Part shown: piece after piece, positions 52,793 to 60,483 of the stretch
How positions within the stretch are numbered: the stretch's first letter is position 1
How the letters are laid out: every line of letters begins with the position of its first letter
Assembly (NCBI GenBank): GCA_946221025.1
Contig: CAMIMS010000008.1
Coordinates: 1-60,851, forward strand
Source of the DNA: an uncultured Pseudoclavibacter sp.
Lineage (GTDB): Bacteria; Actinomycetota; Actinomycetes; Actinomycetales; Microbacteriaceae
Length of the DNA: 60,851 nt
Direction: 5' to 3'
Notes under the pieces: generated by a model
What the model was told of the DNA's origin: nothing
The model's input: only the letters and a program-made list of their open reading frames with translations
Database searches by the model: none
Made by a program: the position numbers and the translations under genes

Positions 52793-52803
52793 GCTAGAGG
52801 CCC
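52731..52803 (-). tRNA. tRNA-Lys (anticodon TTT)
   Basis: A 73-nt tRNA on the minus strand without encoded CCA. The acceptor arm GGGCCTC pairs with GGGGCCC, the D arm is GCTC/GAGC, the anticodon loop CTTTTAA gives TTT, and the T arm is GTGGG-TTCGAGC-CCCAC. One mismatch (C27-A43) closes the anticodon stem. Its 3' end is the probable attachment site of the element, and the recombinase gene overlaps it on the other strand. Confidence 0.95.
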
Positions 52804-52829
52804 TTGCCGTAACCGGCGCGCATAGCAGG

Positions 52830-53582
52830 CTACCGCCTCTCTCGGCGGCGGGCCTGCTCCATCTCTTCGCGAAGCGTCTCGAGGCGGATGAGGCCGGTGT
52901 CGGTGAGCTCCTCTTCATCCACATCCGCATCGAGCTCGCGCAGCTCCTGCAGGGTCATGCGCGGCATGGCCGTGCCACGGGCGGCTCGGCGCGGCGAGGA
53001 GGCGTCCTCTTCGAGCACCATGATCTCGCGAAGTCCCTCGTCGGTGTGCTCGGCGGAACGGTTGCGGGAGCGGGCGCGCTCGGCGCGGCGACGCTCAGCG
53101 GCGAGTGCCCGCTGGGCGACGACAATGCCCGCGATCGACAGCGGCAGAAAGATCAGCGCTCCGAGACCAATGAGCACGTGTCCGTTGGAGGCGTCCTGGC
53201 GAAGCCACGAGAACACGATCAACCAAATCGTGCCGAGCATCGCCGCGACCGCGAGGTTGCGAAGCACGCGCGTGGGCACGAGGCGCCCGCTCACGCCCCC
53301 AAGAATGAAGGCGATGATGAACGGGATGACCGTGAGCGAGGTCGGCAGGCCGAATAGTGCGTTCCCGAGCCACGAGAATCCACTGGCCCCACCGATCGCT
53401 TCGATCGAGAACCCGAGCGCGAGCAGCTGCCAAATGTTCAGCGTCGGCCGGGTGAGCGAAAGTGGAATTTCAGAGTTCCACCAGGGGATCAGGGAGAGCA
53501 CCACCGCGACGGCAGCAATCACCAAAATGGGCAGACTCACGCCGCGGGCGGGAGCAGACTTCATCCCCTGTCTTTGACTCAC
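52830..53582 (-). CDS. Uncharacterised membrane protein
   Basis: A 250-residue protein. Residues 14-165 hold about five hydrophobic segments (LPILVIAAVAVVLSLIPWW, VIPFIIAFILGGVSG, LIGLGALIFLPLSIAGIVV). The C-terminal 85 residues are highly charged and probably cytoplasmic (MTLQELRELDADVDEEELTD). I recognise no family. It lies upstream of tRNA-Lys on the same strand, on the chromosomal side of the element. Confidence 0.75.
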   Translation of the reverse strand: MSQRQGMKSAPARGVSLPILVIAAVAVVLSLIPWWNSEIPLSLTRPTLNIWQLLALGFSIEAIGGASGFSWLGNALFGLPTSLTVIPFIIAFILGGVSGRLVPTRVLRNLAVAAMLGTIWLIVFSWLRQDASNGHVLIGLGALIFLPLSIAGIVVAQRALAAERRRAERARSRNRSAEHTDEGLREIMVLEEDASSPRRAARGTAMPRMTLQELRELDADVDEEELTDTGLIRLETLREEMEQARRRERR

Positions 53583-53664
53583 CCGGACACGCTAGACCGA
53601 AACGGCGAACGAACGCTTACGGCACACTGGAAGTGACCGAACTCGCCCGTGGCACAGGAGATTT

Positions 53665-54324
53665 GTGGCCGATCGTTTTCACCGTCCGATGCGCGTGCCG
53701 ACGGATGCGTTCGATGGCGTCATCGGTGCGCCCGACCCGGCGGCAACCAGCCGCGCGGCCCACGAATCCGCGGCAGCGCTCCTTCACCGTGTGCGACGGG
53801 GCGTGGATGCGGATGTGGTTGAGCGCCTGATTGCGTACACCGACCGCGAGGGCCTCGAGGAGGTGGCGCAGATGTGGTCGGCGGCGCCCGCGCGGTCGCT
53901 GCCGGGGGCGCTCTGGCGGCTCTACGCGATTCGCGCCGCGGTGCGGGCAGACCCCGCCGGAACCGCGTGGCGTTATGAGCGGGCGGTGTCGCTCGAAGCC
54001 GTGCCCGCCTCGGGGAAGGCCCTAGCCGGGTCAGTTCACGGGGCGCTAGCTGGGGCTCCGCCCCTTGCCGGGCCGGATGAGATGACCGACCTCATCGATC
54101 AGATCATGCGCGGCGTGTTCACCGGAGACTTCGAAATCGCCCTCGAGCGCGCGGCCTCATTTGCGTGGATGCTCTCCCGCGGGGCAATCGACGATGCCGT
54201 GGGGGCCGAGGGGATGAACGAATCCCGCGCCGAGTTCGAAACGCGTCGAGCGGCGCGGCTTCTCGAGTACTCGGAGGATCTGCACGCGAGTGCGCGGCTG
54301 TGGGCCAGGGGAGCGCTCGACTAG
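53665..54324 (+). CDS. Conserved actinobacterial protein of unknown function
   Basis: A 219-residue soluble, mostly helical protein starting at GTG 53665. The N-terminal HRPMRVPTDAFDGVIGAPDP and the central SLPGALWRLYAIRAAVRADP are patterns I recall from an uncharacterised family of Microbacteriaceae that is sometimes mislabelled RNA polymerase beta. No catalytic motif is visible. It is divergent from the membrane protein gene, and the 82-bp gap serves both promoters. Confidence 0.7.
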   Translation: MADRFHRPMRVPTDAFDGVIGAPDPAATSRAAHESAAALLHRVRRGVDADVVERLIAYTDREGLEEVAQMWSAAPARSLPGALWRLYAIRAAVRADPAGTAWRYERAVSLEAVPASGKALAGSVHGALAGAPPLAGPDEMTDLIDQIMRGVFTGDFEIALERAASFAWMLSRGAIDDAVGAEGMNESRAEFETRRAARLLEYSEDLHASARLWARGALD

Positions 54325-54489
54325 GTCGGCGGTGGCTCTCCGGCGGATGCCGGCGCTGCACGCTTTTTTGGTGTCGGCCTTAACCGCATCCGCCGACATG
54401 TGAACGTCCTCCTGTCAATGCGTTCCGCTCGCGGCGAATGGGGATGCGCATCCGTCGAAATCTCGGCGACAGGCTCGTACACTGATGGG

Positions 54490-54572
54490 GCCGGGCCGCA
54501 GTAACCCCGGGCTCCATCATTTGCCGCTTCGAGCGGCCACACGCCGAGAGGCGTTCTGCGGTCCGGCTTTTT
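54490..54572 (+). ncRNA. Candidate structured small RNA with own promoter and terminator
   Basis: A 12-bp closing stem, GCCGGGCCGCAG (54490-54501) with CTGCGGTCCGGC (54556-54567, one G-U), is followed immediately by TTTTT. Inside it are two perfect 5-bp hairpins, GCCGC-TTCGA-GCGGC (54523-54537) and ACGCC-GAGA-GGCGT (54541-54554), the latter with a GNRA tetraloop. A TACACT box at 54478-54483 is placed correctly as a -10 element for a start near 54490. I recognise no Rfam family. A plain terminator would not need the internal hairpins. Confidence 0.5.
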
Positions 54573-54750
54573 CATGCCCGCGTCCGCGTCCGCGTCCGCG
54601 CAGCAACGTCGCCGAAGCCCACGCCCACGCCCAGGCTGCAACATCGCTTGCGCCCGGGTCACCGCACTGTCGTTCGAACGGTTCGGCTGATCCCTGTCCA
54701 TACCTCTTCGCGCGCGTGCCTCAACGCGATGTAACGCGTCGCTCGCGTTA

Positions 54751-54809
54751 CTAGGTGGCCTCAATCGGTCCTACTGGCCCGGCCACTGGGACCACTTGAG
54801 GCCGCCTAG
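54751..54809. repeat. Dispersed hairpin element, copy C
   Basis: A 59-bp palindrome with outer arms CTAGGTGGCCTCAA and TTGAGGCCGCCTAG and centre ACTGGCCCGGCCACT. Changes relative to copy A on one arm (C to T at the tenth base) are matched on the other (G to A), so pairing is kept. Confidence 0.85.
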
Positions 54810-54910
54810 CGCGGGGGAGCGCGGTGTGCTGCCGTCCACCAGCGGCGGTCGTTTGGTTCGCGTTGTGGGCGCGGGTTGAAGCTGCGGTGGTTAGCCATAC
54901 GTGAAATTAG

Positions 54911-54932
54911 AACGTACGTAATTACGTACGTT
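54911..54932. promoter_or_regulatory. Perfect 22-bp palindromic operator upstream of the ArsR-like gene
   Basis: The half-site AACGTACGTAA is followed by its exact inverted copy TTACGTACGTT. It sits 15 bp before the start codon of an ArsR-like regulator. A GATACAT -10-like box at 54934-54940 places transcription start at or next to the ATG, suggesting a leaderless, autorepressed mRNA. Confidence 0.7.
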
Positions 54933-54947
54933 TGATACATTCTACGC

Positions 54948-55493
54948 ATGGATGCAGCCGAGCTCACCGCACTCACGAGCCGAATCGCCTCCCTCGAATG
55001 CGAGGTTGACGAGCTCCGAACCCGAGTCGATTCGCTCGACGATCGAGATGACAACCCGGACGACGGCCCGCGCTCCCATAGGGCCACGCGCGACGACGAC
55101 CCGCTGTGGTTCGTTCGCGAACTTGAGCGACGAGAACCCGGCGCCGTCATGATCGCCGGGGCCATCGACGATTCCCCGCCCGGGCCGGTGCAGTGGCAGT
55201 ACGGGCGATACGCGCAGGACCTCCTCGAAATGGATTGGAGCGACCGGGCACGCGCGATCGAAGCGGTCTCGCATCCGGTTCGACTCGAACTCGTCCGACA
55301 GGTGCTGCGGGGCGTGCACACGACCGCCGAACTCATGGAGACCGACAACCTCGCGACCACCGGGCAATTGCACCACCACCTGCGTCAACTCATTTCTGCC
55401 GGGTGGCTCATTTCGCCGCGGCGCGGCACGTACGAGGTGCCCGCTGCGCGGGTGGTGCCCCTGCTCATCCTCGTCATGACCGCGGGGGAATAG
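54948..55493 (+). CDS. ArsR-like winged-helix transcriptional regulator
   Basis: A 181-residue regulator with an N-terminal coiled-coil-like stretch (LTSRIASLECEVDELRTRVD) and a C-terminal winged helix (about residues 100-165: AIEAVSHPVRLELVRQVLRG, then TTGQLHHHLRQLISAGWLIS). No Cys or His cluster for metal sensing is visible. It stands behind a perfect palindromic operator and 83 bp before the hydrolase gene on the same strand, so it probably represses itself and that gene. Confidence 0.8.
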   Translation: MDAAELTALTSRIASLECEVDELRTRVDSLDDRDDNPDDGPRSHRATRDDDPLWFVRELERREPGAVMIAGAIDDSPPGPVQWQYGRYAQDLLEMDWSDRARAIEAVSHPVRLELVRQVLRGVHTTAELMETDNLATTGQLHHHLRQLISAGWLISPRRGTYEVPAARVVPLLILVMTAGE

Positions 55494-55576
55494 CGGCAGC
55501 CGCAGGTCTGCGGCGATCCGGTTGCCCGATCCAAGCGATCCGAATCGCCGCTTCGAACACCAATACAAGGAACGTG

Positions 55577-57115
55577 ATGTCTTCATCCGCCTCCGGGGTG
55601 CAGTCCGCACACCCATACGACACGCAACCCGAGCCGCTTCACGACACTGCGCCTGTAACCCGTGCCACGCTCGCGGCCGCGTCAGTGCTCGGACTCTTCG
55701 CACTCGTGCTCGGCCTGTTCTTCGGCCCTCAGCACCAGCAGCTCGGCTATGCCGTCGGTGGCGACGTCGACCTCGCGAACCGCATCCGGGAGCTCCCCGG
55801 AGGAGGCGACGGGTACCGGAGTCTCGCGGCAGCCGAAGTGACCGCAGAGGCCATCACCTGGGCGGGCATCGGTTACCTGGGTGACCTTCCCGCCGGGGCG
55901 GCGCCTGGCCCCAACACGCCGTTCGAGCTCGGTTCGATCACGAAGACCTTCACCGGCTCGCTCTTCGCGGATGCGATCGAACGCGGCGAAGTGAGCGCAC
56001 AGGATGCGCTTGAACGCCACATTCCGGAGCTCGCGGGAACCGCGGCCGGTCGCGTCACGCTCGCATCGCTCGCCCAGCACACCTCGGGCCTGCCGCCCCT
56101 CGGGGCGACGGCCGCCGGTGCGGCGTTGCCGACGCTGATCTTCAACGACAACCCGTATGCGGAAACCGATGTCGGGGCGCTTGTTCAGGATGCCGCCGAA
56201 GCTTCCGTCACTCCAGAGCAGGGGCTGGTCTATTCGAACTTCGGTGTTTCGTTGCTCGGTGAGGCGCTCGTTCGTGCGAGTGCCTCCGGCGATTACCCGT
56301 CGCTTGTTCGTGAGCGCATCACCGAACCGCTCGGCATGGCGAACACGGTGTTCGCGGCGAACGAGTCCGATGTGCCGGATGGGGCACTGTCTGGCCACCA
56401 CCCCAACGGACTGCCTGCACCGCGCTGGGTCGGTTCCGGGTACCTGCCGGCGGGCTCATCCACGTTCACGACGATCGCTGACCTTGCGAAGTGGGCACAG
56501 GCGCAAATCAACGGAACCGCGCCGGGACGCGCGGCACTCAACCCCACGACCGAATGGGAAGAGGGGCTTTCGATCGGATGGGGCTGGCTCACGAGCGAGG
56601 TACCGGGCGAGCCCACGGTCACGTGGCACAACGGCCAAACCGCAGGGTTCTCATCCATCCTCAGAATCGATCTCCAGGCGGGCACAGCGCTCGTCATGCT
56701 CGGCAACTCGACGACGGATGTCGAACTGTTGGCCGAAGAGCTCGTTACCGGCGAGCGCTTCGATCGGATGAGCACCGCCGAGGCGATCATCTTCTGGACC
56801 ATGGCTGTCATTGGCATGGGCCTGACCGTGGTGGCGATGCACCGCGCGATTCGCGCGAAGTCGCTGCTGCCGATTGTGGCTGACCTCGTCTGGGCGGTGT
56901 TCGGTCTCGCACTGATGTGGCACAGCGGTCCGTGGATGCAGGTGGGCAGCTGGCTGTGGGCGATTCCGGTGGCGATCACTGCCGCCGCGGCGGCAGTGGG
57001 TGTGTGCCGCGTGGCGAGCGGGCTGCCGCTCCTGCCGGCGAAGCAAGCCTGGGCGAGCTGGCTGTCAGTCGTCCTCGCACTGCTCACATCCGCGTTCGTC
57101 GTCGCCATGTTCTAG
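55577..57115 (+). CDS. Membrane-anchored serine hydrolase, beta-lactamase/class C PBP fold
   Basis: A 512-residue protein with an N-terminal membrane helix (about residues 30-50) and an extracytoplasmic beta-lactamase-type domain. The nucleophile motif is Ser-Ile-Thr-Lys at residues 120-123, followed by YSNFG (Tyr-x-Asn) and HNGQTAG (His-x-Gly replacing Lys-Thr-Gly), as in class C-like esterases and peptidases. Three to four helices close the protein. Such proteins may cleave D-amino peptides or esters; resistance is not implied. ATG 55577 follows CAAGGAACGTG. It probably forms an operon with the upstream ArsR-like gene. Confidence 0.85.
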   Translation: MSSSASGVQSAHPYDTQPEPLHDTAPVTRATLAAASVLGLFALVLGLFFGPQHQQLGYAVGGDVDLANRIRELPGGGDGYRSLAAAEVTAEAITWAGIGYLGDLPAGAAPGPNTPFELGSITKTFTGSLFADAIERGEVSAQDALERHIPELAGTAAGRVTLASLAQHTSGLPPLGATAAGAALPTLIFNDNPYAETDVGALVQDAAEASVTPEQGLVYSNFGVSLLGEALVRASASGDYPSLVRERITEPLGMANTVFAANESDVPDGALSGHHPNGLPAPRWVGSGYLPAGSSTFTTIADLAKWAQAQINGTAPGRAALNPTTEWEEGLSIGWGWLTSEVPGEPTVTWHNGQTAGFSSILRIDLQAGTALVMLGNSTTDVELLAEELVTGERFDRMSTAEAIIFWTMAVIGMGLTVVAMHRAIRAKSLLPIVADLVWAVFGLALMWHSGPWMQVGSWLWAIPVAITAAAAAVGVCRVASGLPLLPAKQAWASWLSVVLALLTSAFVVAMF

Positions 57116-57154
57116 CGCGCGGCGCCGTCCCGGGGCACGTCGGCGACACGATGA

Positions 57155-57205
57155 GTGGTCCCAAATCGACATACTGGCCCGGCCACTATGTCGATTCGGG
57201 ACCAC
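57155..57205. repeat. Dispersed hairpin element, copy D
   Basis: A 51-bp palindrome between the convergent hydrolase and pstB genes. Arms starting GTGGTCCCAAATCGACATA pair with one G-U around CTGGCCCGGCCAC. The arm core AAATCGACATA is identical to copy B, which lies 42 kb away. Confidence 0.9.
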
Positions 57206-57254
57206 CAATCCCGGCGACAGGCCGGTGCGACGACGCGACGGCGGAAGCCCGCGA

Positions 57255-57292
57255 AAACGAACGGTGGGCGCCCCGTGCGGAGCGCCCACCGT
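57255..57292 (-). terminator. Rho-independent terminator after pstB
   Basis: ACGGTGGGCGC (57261-57271) pairs perfectly with GCGCCCACCGT (57282-57292). On the minus strand the stem is followed by TCGTTTTCG. It lies 20 bp after the pstB stop and closes the pst operon. Confidence 0.8.
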
Positions 57293-57311
57293 GTCGATGA
57301 GGGAGAACGGC

Positions 57312-58091
57312 TTAACCGAACTGACCGGAGACGTAGCGCTCGGTCTCGGGGTGGGCCGGGTTCTCGAACATCTTCTTCGTGTCGTCGTACTCGATGAGCT
57401 TGCCCGGCTTGCCGGTGCCGGCGATGTTGAAGAACGCCGTCTTGTCCGACACACGCGAGGCCTGCTGCATGTTGTGCGTCACGATCACGATCGTGTACTC
57501 GGTCTTCAGCTCCGCGATGAGGTCCTCGATCGCGAGCGTCGAGATCGGGTCGAGGGCCGAGCAGGGCTCGTCCATGAGGAGCACGTCGGGCTGCACGGCG
57601 ATCGCGCGGGCGATGCACAGACGCTGCTGCTGTCCACCTGACAGGCCGGAACCCGGGCGGTCGAGGCGGTCCTTGACCTCGTTCCACAGGTTCGCGCCCT
57701 GCAGCGAGCGCTCAACGAGCGCGTCCGCGTCGGACTTCGAAATGCGCTTGTTGTTCAGGCGCACACCCGCGAGCACGTTCTCACGGATCGACATGGTCGG
57801 GAACGGGTTCGCGCGCTGGAACACCATGCCCACCTGGCGGCGAACGAGCACCGGGTCGACGCCCGGGCCGTAGAGGTTGTTGCCATCAACGAGCACCTCA
57901 CCGTCGACCCATGCCTTCGGGATGACCTCGTGCATGCGGTTGAGGGTGCGGAGGAAAGTCGACTTACCGCATCCCGAGGGGCCGATGAAGGCCGTCACGG
58001 TGCGCGGTTCGATGACCATGCTGACGTCCTCAACGGCGCGGAACTTGTCGTAGTAAACGTCGAGGTTGTTGACTTCGATGCGCTTAGACAC
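57312..58091 (-). CDS. pstB: Phosphate ABC transporter ATP-binding protein
   Basis: A 259-residue ATPase with Walker A FIGPSGCGKSTFLRTLNRMH, the PstB-typical GMVFQRANPFPTMSIRENVL, signature GLSGGQQQRLCIARAIA, Walker B VLLMDEPCSALDP and switch VTHNMQQASRVSD. It drives high-affinity phosphate uptake with PstA and PstC. GTG 58091 is chosen because homology starts at SKRIEVNNLDVYYDKF, and a GAAAGAGAATCC site precedes it. It is the last gene of the operon. Confidence 0.97.
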   Translation of the reverse strand: MSKRIEVNNLDVYYDKFRAVEDVSMVIEPRTVTAFIGPSGCGKSTFLRTLNRMHEVIPKAWVDGEVLVDGNNLYGPGVDPVLVRRQVGMVFQRANPFPTMSIRENVLAGVRLNNKRISKSDADALVERSLQGANLWNEVKDRLDRPGSGLSGGQQQRLCIARAIAVQPDVLLMDEPCSALDPISTLAIEDLIAELKTEYTIVIVTHNMQQASRVSDKTAFFNIAGTGKPGKLIEYDDTKKMFENPAHPETERYVSGQFG

Positions 58092-58120
58092 TGGATTCTC
58101 TTTCTGCTTGAGCGCGAGGC

Positions 58121-59299
58121 TTAGCGCCCCGACTTCGGGGCGAAGAAGCGCGCGATCAGGCGCGCAATGAGGTTGAGGGCCATGACGATGATGAGGAGCA
58201 CGAGCGCCGCGGTCCAGGCCATCTGCTCCCACGGCTGCTGCGCCGGGCCGGTTCCCTGCGTCATCTGGTAGACGAACACCGGGAGGCTCATCATCTGCTG
58301 CGAGAACAGGTTGGTGTTCAGCGAGCGGGCGATACCGGCGGTGAGAAGCAGCGGGGCACTCTCACCGATGACACGGGCGATCGCGAGGGTCACACCGGTG
58401 GTGATACCCGCGAGGGCCGTCGGAAGCACGACCTTCACGATCGTGAGCCACTTGGGCACACCGAGCGCGTAGGAGGCTTCGCGAAGCTCCATCGGAACCA
58501 GTCGCAGCATCTCTTCGGTCGAGCGAACCACCGTCGGAATCATGAGCACCGACAGCGCGATCGCACCGACCATTCCGGTACGGGCCGCCACGGGCGAACC
58601 ACCGGCAGCGTTCACTGCGGCGAACACCATCGTGAAGGCGAACAGACCCGCGACGATCGAGGGGATGCCCGTCATGACGTCAACGAAGAAGTTGATCGCC
58701 TTGGCGAGCCATCCACGTCCGTACTCAACGAGGTAGATCGAGGTGAAGATACCGATCGGCACCGATATGAGCGTCGCGACGAGGGTGATGAGCACCGTTC
58801 CCCAGATGGCGTGCACGGCACCACCACCCTGACTGACGATGCCCTGCATCGACGAGCTGAAGAACTCAGCGTCGAAGCGTTCCATGCCGCGGCCGAACAG
58901 GGTGATGATCAGCGAGAGCAGCGGGAAGAGGGCAATCACGAAGGCGGATGAGACCAGTGCCGTCATGAACCTGTCGGTCGCCTGGCGCCCGCCCTCGGCG
59001 ATGCGCGTGATGACGTACACCGCGACAAGGTTGATGATGCCGGCGAGCACCACGAACCCGGCCCAGTTGTACTCGTTCCCGGCAGCCATGGAGACAAGCC
59101 CCATGATGATGGCGGCGACCGCGATCGAGCCTCCGAGGATTGCCCAGACAGCCCAGCCGGGCAGGCGTCCGCTGGTCAGGGGGTTGGATGCGCGACCGCC
59201 CGAGTTATCGGGACGCTTCGGCTTTTGCGGCGGCACGTTGCTTTCGGTCTCCGGCGCTTTTTGGTCGGGAGTGGTTTGCGTTTCTACTGCGCTTGACAT
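58121..59299 (-). CDS. pstA: Phosphate ABC transporter permease PstA
   Basis: A 392-residue permease, longer than usual because of a polar N-terminal 45 residues. About six or more membrane helices follow, with the PstA core FVDVMTGIPSIVAGLFAFTM and the EAA-like loop ELREASYALGVPKWLTIVKV. It pairs with PstC to form the membrane channel. The ATG is 12 bp after the pstC stop; pstB follows 29 bp downstream. Confidence 0.95.
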   Translation of the reverse strand: MSSAVETQTTPDQKAPETESNVPPQKPKRPDNSGGRASNPLTSGRLPGWAVWAILGGSIAVAAIIMGLVSMAAGNEYNWAGFVVLAGIINLVAVYVITRIAEGGRQATDRFMTALVSSAFVIALFPLLSLIITLFGRGMERFDAEFFSSSMQGIVSQGGGAVHAIWGTVLITLVATLISVPIGIFTSIYLVEYGRGWLAKAINFFVDVMTGIPSIVAGLFAFTMVFAAVNAAGGSPVAARTGMVGAIALSVLMIPTVVRSTEEMLRLVPMELREASYALGVPKWLTIVKVVLPTALAGITTGVTLAIARVIGESAPLLLTAGIARSLNTNLFSQQMMSLPVFVYQMTQGTGPAQQPWEQMAWTAALVLLIIVMALNLIARLIARFFAPKSGR

Positions 59300-59311
59300 G
59301 AGTTTCCCGTC

Positions 59312-60316
59312 CTAGTCGTTCCGGTTGCGGCTGACGATCCAGCGAGCCGTGGCGTTCACGAGCAAGGTGATCGCGAACAGCACCAGACCCGAAGCGATGA
59401 GCACGTGCATGTCCATCGCGCTCGCTTCCGCGTTCTTCAGGGCGATGTTCGCGGCGATCGTCGAGGGGTTTTCACTCGAAATGAGGTTGACCGTGATGGC
59501 GCCCGCAGCCGAGAGCACCATGGCAACAGCCATCGTCTCGCCGAGCGCGCGGCCAAGGCCGAGCATGATCGACGCGACCATGCCCGAGCTCGCGAACGGG
59601 AGCACCGCCATGCGAATCATTTCCCAGCGCGTCGCACCGAGCGCGAGGGCTGCCTCTTCCTGCAGGGTCGGGGCCTGGAGGAAGACCTCACGGGTGAGCG
59701 CCGTGATGATCGGCAGGATCATCACCGCGAGCACGATGGCGGCGGTGAGGATTGTGCGCCCGGTTCCACTGACCGGCGGAGCGAAGAACGGAAGGAACCC
59801 GAGGTTCTCACCCAGCCAGTGGTAGGCGGGGAGCATGAACCCGGCGAGCACCATCATTCCCCACAGGCCGTAGACGACCGAAGGGATCGCGGCGAGCAGG
59901 TCGATGACGTACCCGAGCACCGAGGCGAGCTTGCGCGGGGCGTAGTGCGTGATGAACAGCGCCACGCCAACGGCGACCGGCACCGCCATCAGCAGCGCCA
60001 GGAGTGAGGCCCACACCGTACCGAATGCGAGCGGGAGCACGTACCAGAAGAAGTTTCCGGAGCCATCGGGGTTCGCGCGGTTCTGCGCGTTGATGAGGAA
60101 CTCACTGTGCTCGGTAGTCGGGGTGTCGGGGTTGGCGGCGTTCGGGCCGAATGCAGGCAGGCCCTGCCAAATGAGGAAGAAGGAGACCGCGGCGAGGATC
60201 GCGAGGATCAGAGAGCCCGAGAACGTGGAGATTGACTTGAAGATCACATCTCCGGGGCGCGCCTTCGCTGTCGGGGCTGACGTTTGTTGCGGTGCGACGG
60301 TTTGAGTTGCACTCAT
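59312..60316 (-). CDS. pstC: Phosphate ABC transporter permease PstC
   Basis: A 334-residue permease. After a short cytoplasmic arm there are about seven helices, with the PstC motifs VIDLLAAIPSVVYGLWGMMV and LQEEAALALGATRWEMIRMA (EAA loop) and GLGRALGETMAVAMVLSAAG. The inner ATG 60316 is chosen because it follows AAAAGGAACGC and homology begins there. It is preceded by pstS across a 167-bp spacer that contains a strong hairpin. Confidence 0.95.
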   Translation of the reverse strand: MSATQTVAPQQTSAPTAKARPGDVIFKSISTFSGSLILAILAAVSFFLIWQGLPAFGPNAANPDTPTTEHSEFLINAQNRANPDGSGNFFWYVLPLAFGTVWASLLALLMAVPVAVGVALFITHYAPRKLASVLGYVIDLLAAIPSVVYGLWGMMVLAGFMLPAYHWLGENLGFLPFFAPPVSGTGRTILTAAIVLAVMILPIITALTREVFLQAPTLQEEAALALGATRWEMIRMAVLPFASSGMVASIMLGLGRALGETMAVAMVLSAAGAITVNLISSENPSTIAANIALKNAEASAMDMHVLIASGLVLFAITLLVNATARWIVSRNRND

Positions 60317-60416
60317 CGGAAAAAGCGTTCCTTTTACAGGCTGGAGCCGATTACGGGGCAAGGGGAATGGCACAGAGCCACCCGGATTGGACGTTTTGGA
60401 AGCCCGTCCTCAGCAA

Positions 60417-60455
60417 CGATGCCCGGCGGCAGCTAGTGCTTACCACCGGGCATCG
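60417..60455. terminator. Intercistronic hairpin between pstS and pstC
   Basis: CGATGCCCGG (60417-60426) pairs perfectly with CCGGGCATCG (60446-60455). No T-run follows in the pstS direction, so it is more likely a partial terminator or mRNA-stabilising stem that lets pstS be expressed above pstCAB than a full stop. Confidence 0.6.
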
Positions 60456-60483
60456 AGTCATTCAATCCCGATTCGGGAGTGAA

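Larger units (their letters stand above)
54325..54947. other. Gene-free region with candidate ncRNA, short repeats, hairpin element and operator
   Basis: These 623 bp hold no convincing protein gene. They contain a predicted structured RNA at 54490-54572, a CGCGTC/GCCCAC-type short tandem repeat at about 54580-54635, hairpin element copy C at 54751-54809 and a perfect palindrome at 54911-54932. Confidence 0.7.
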
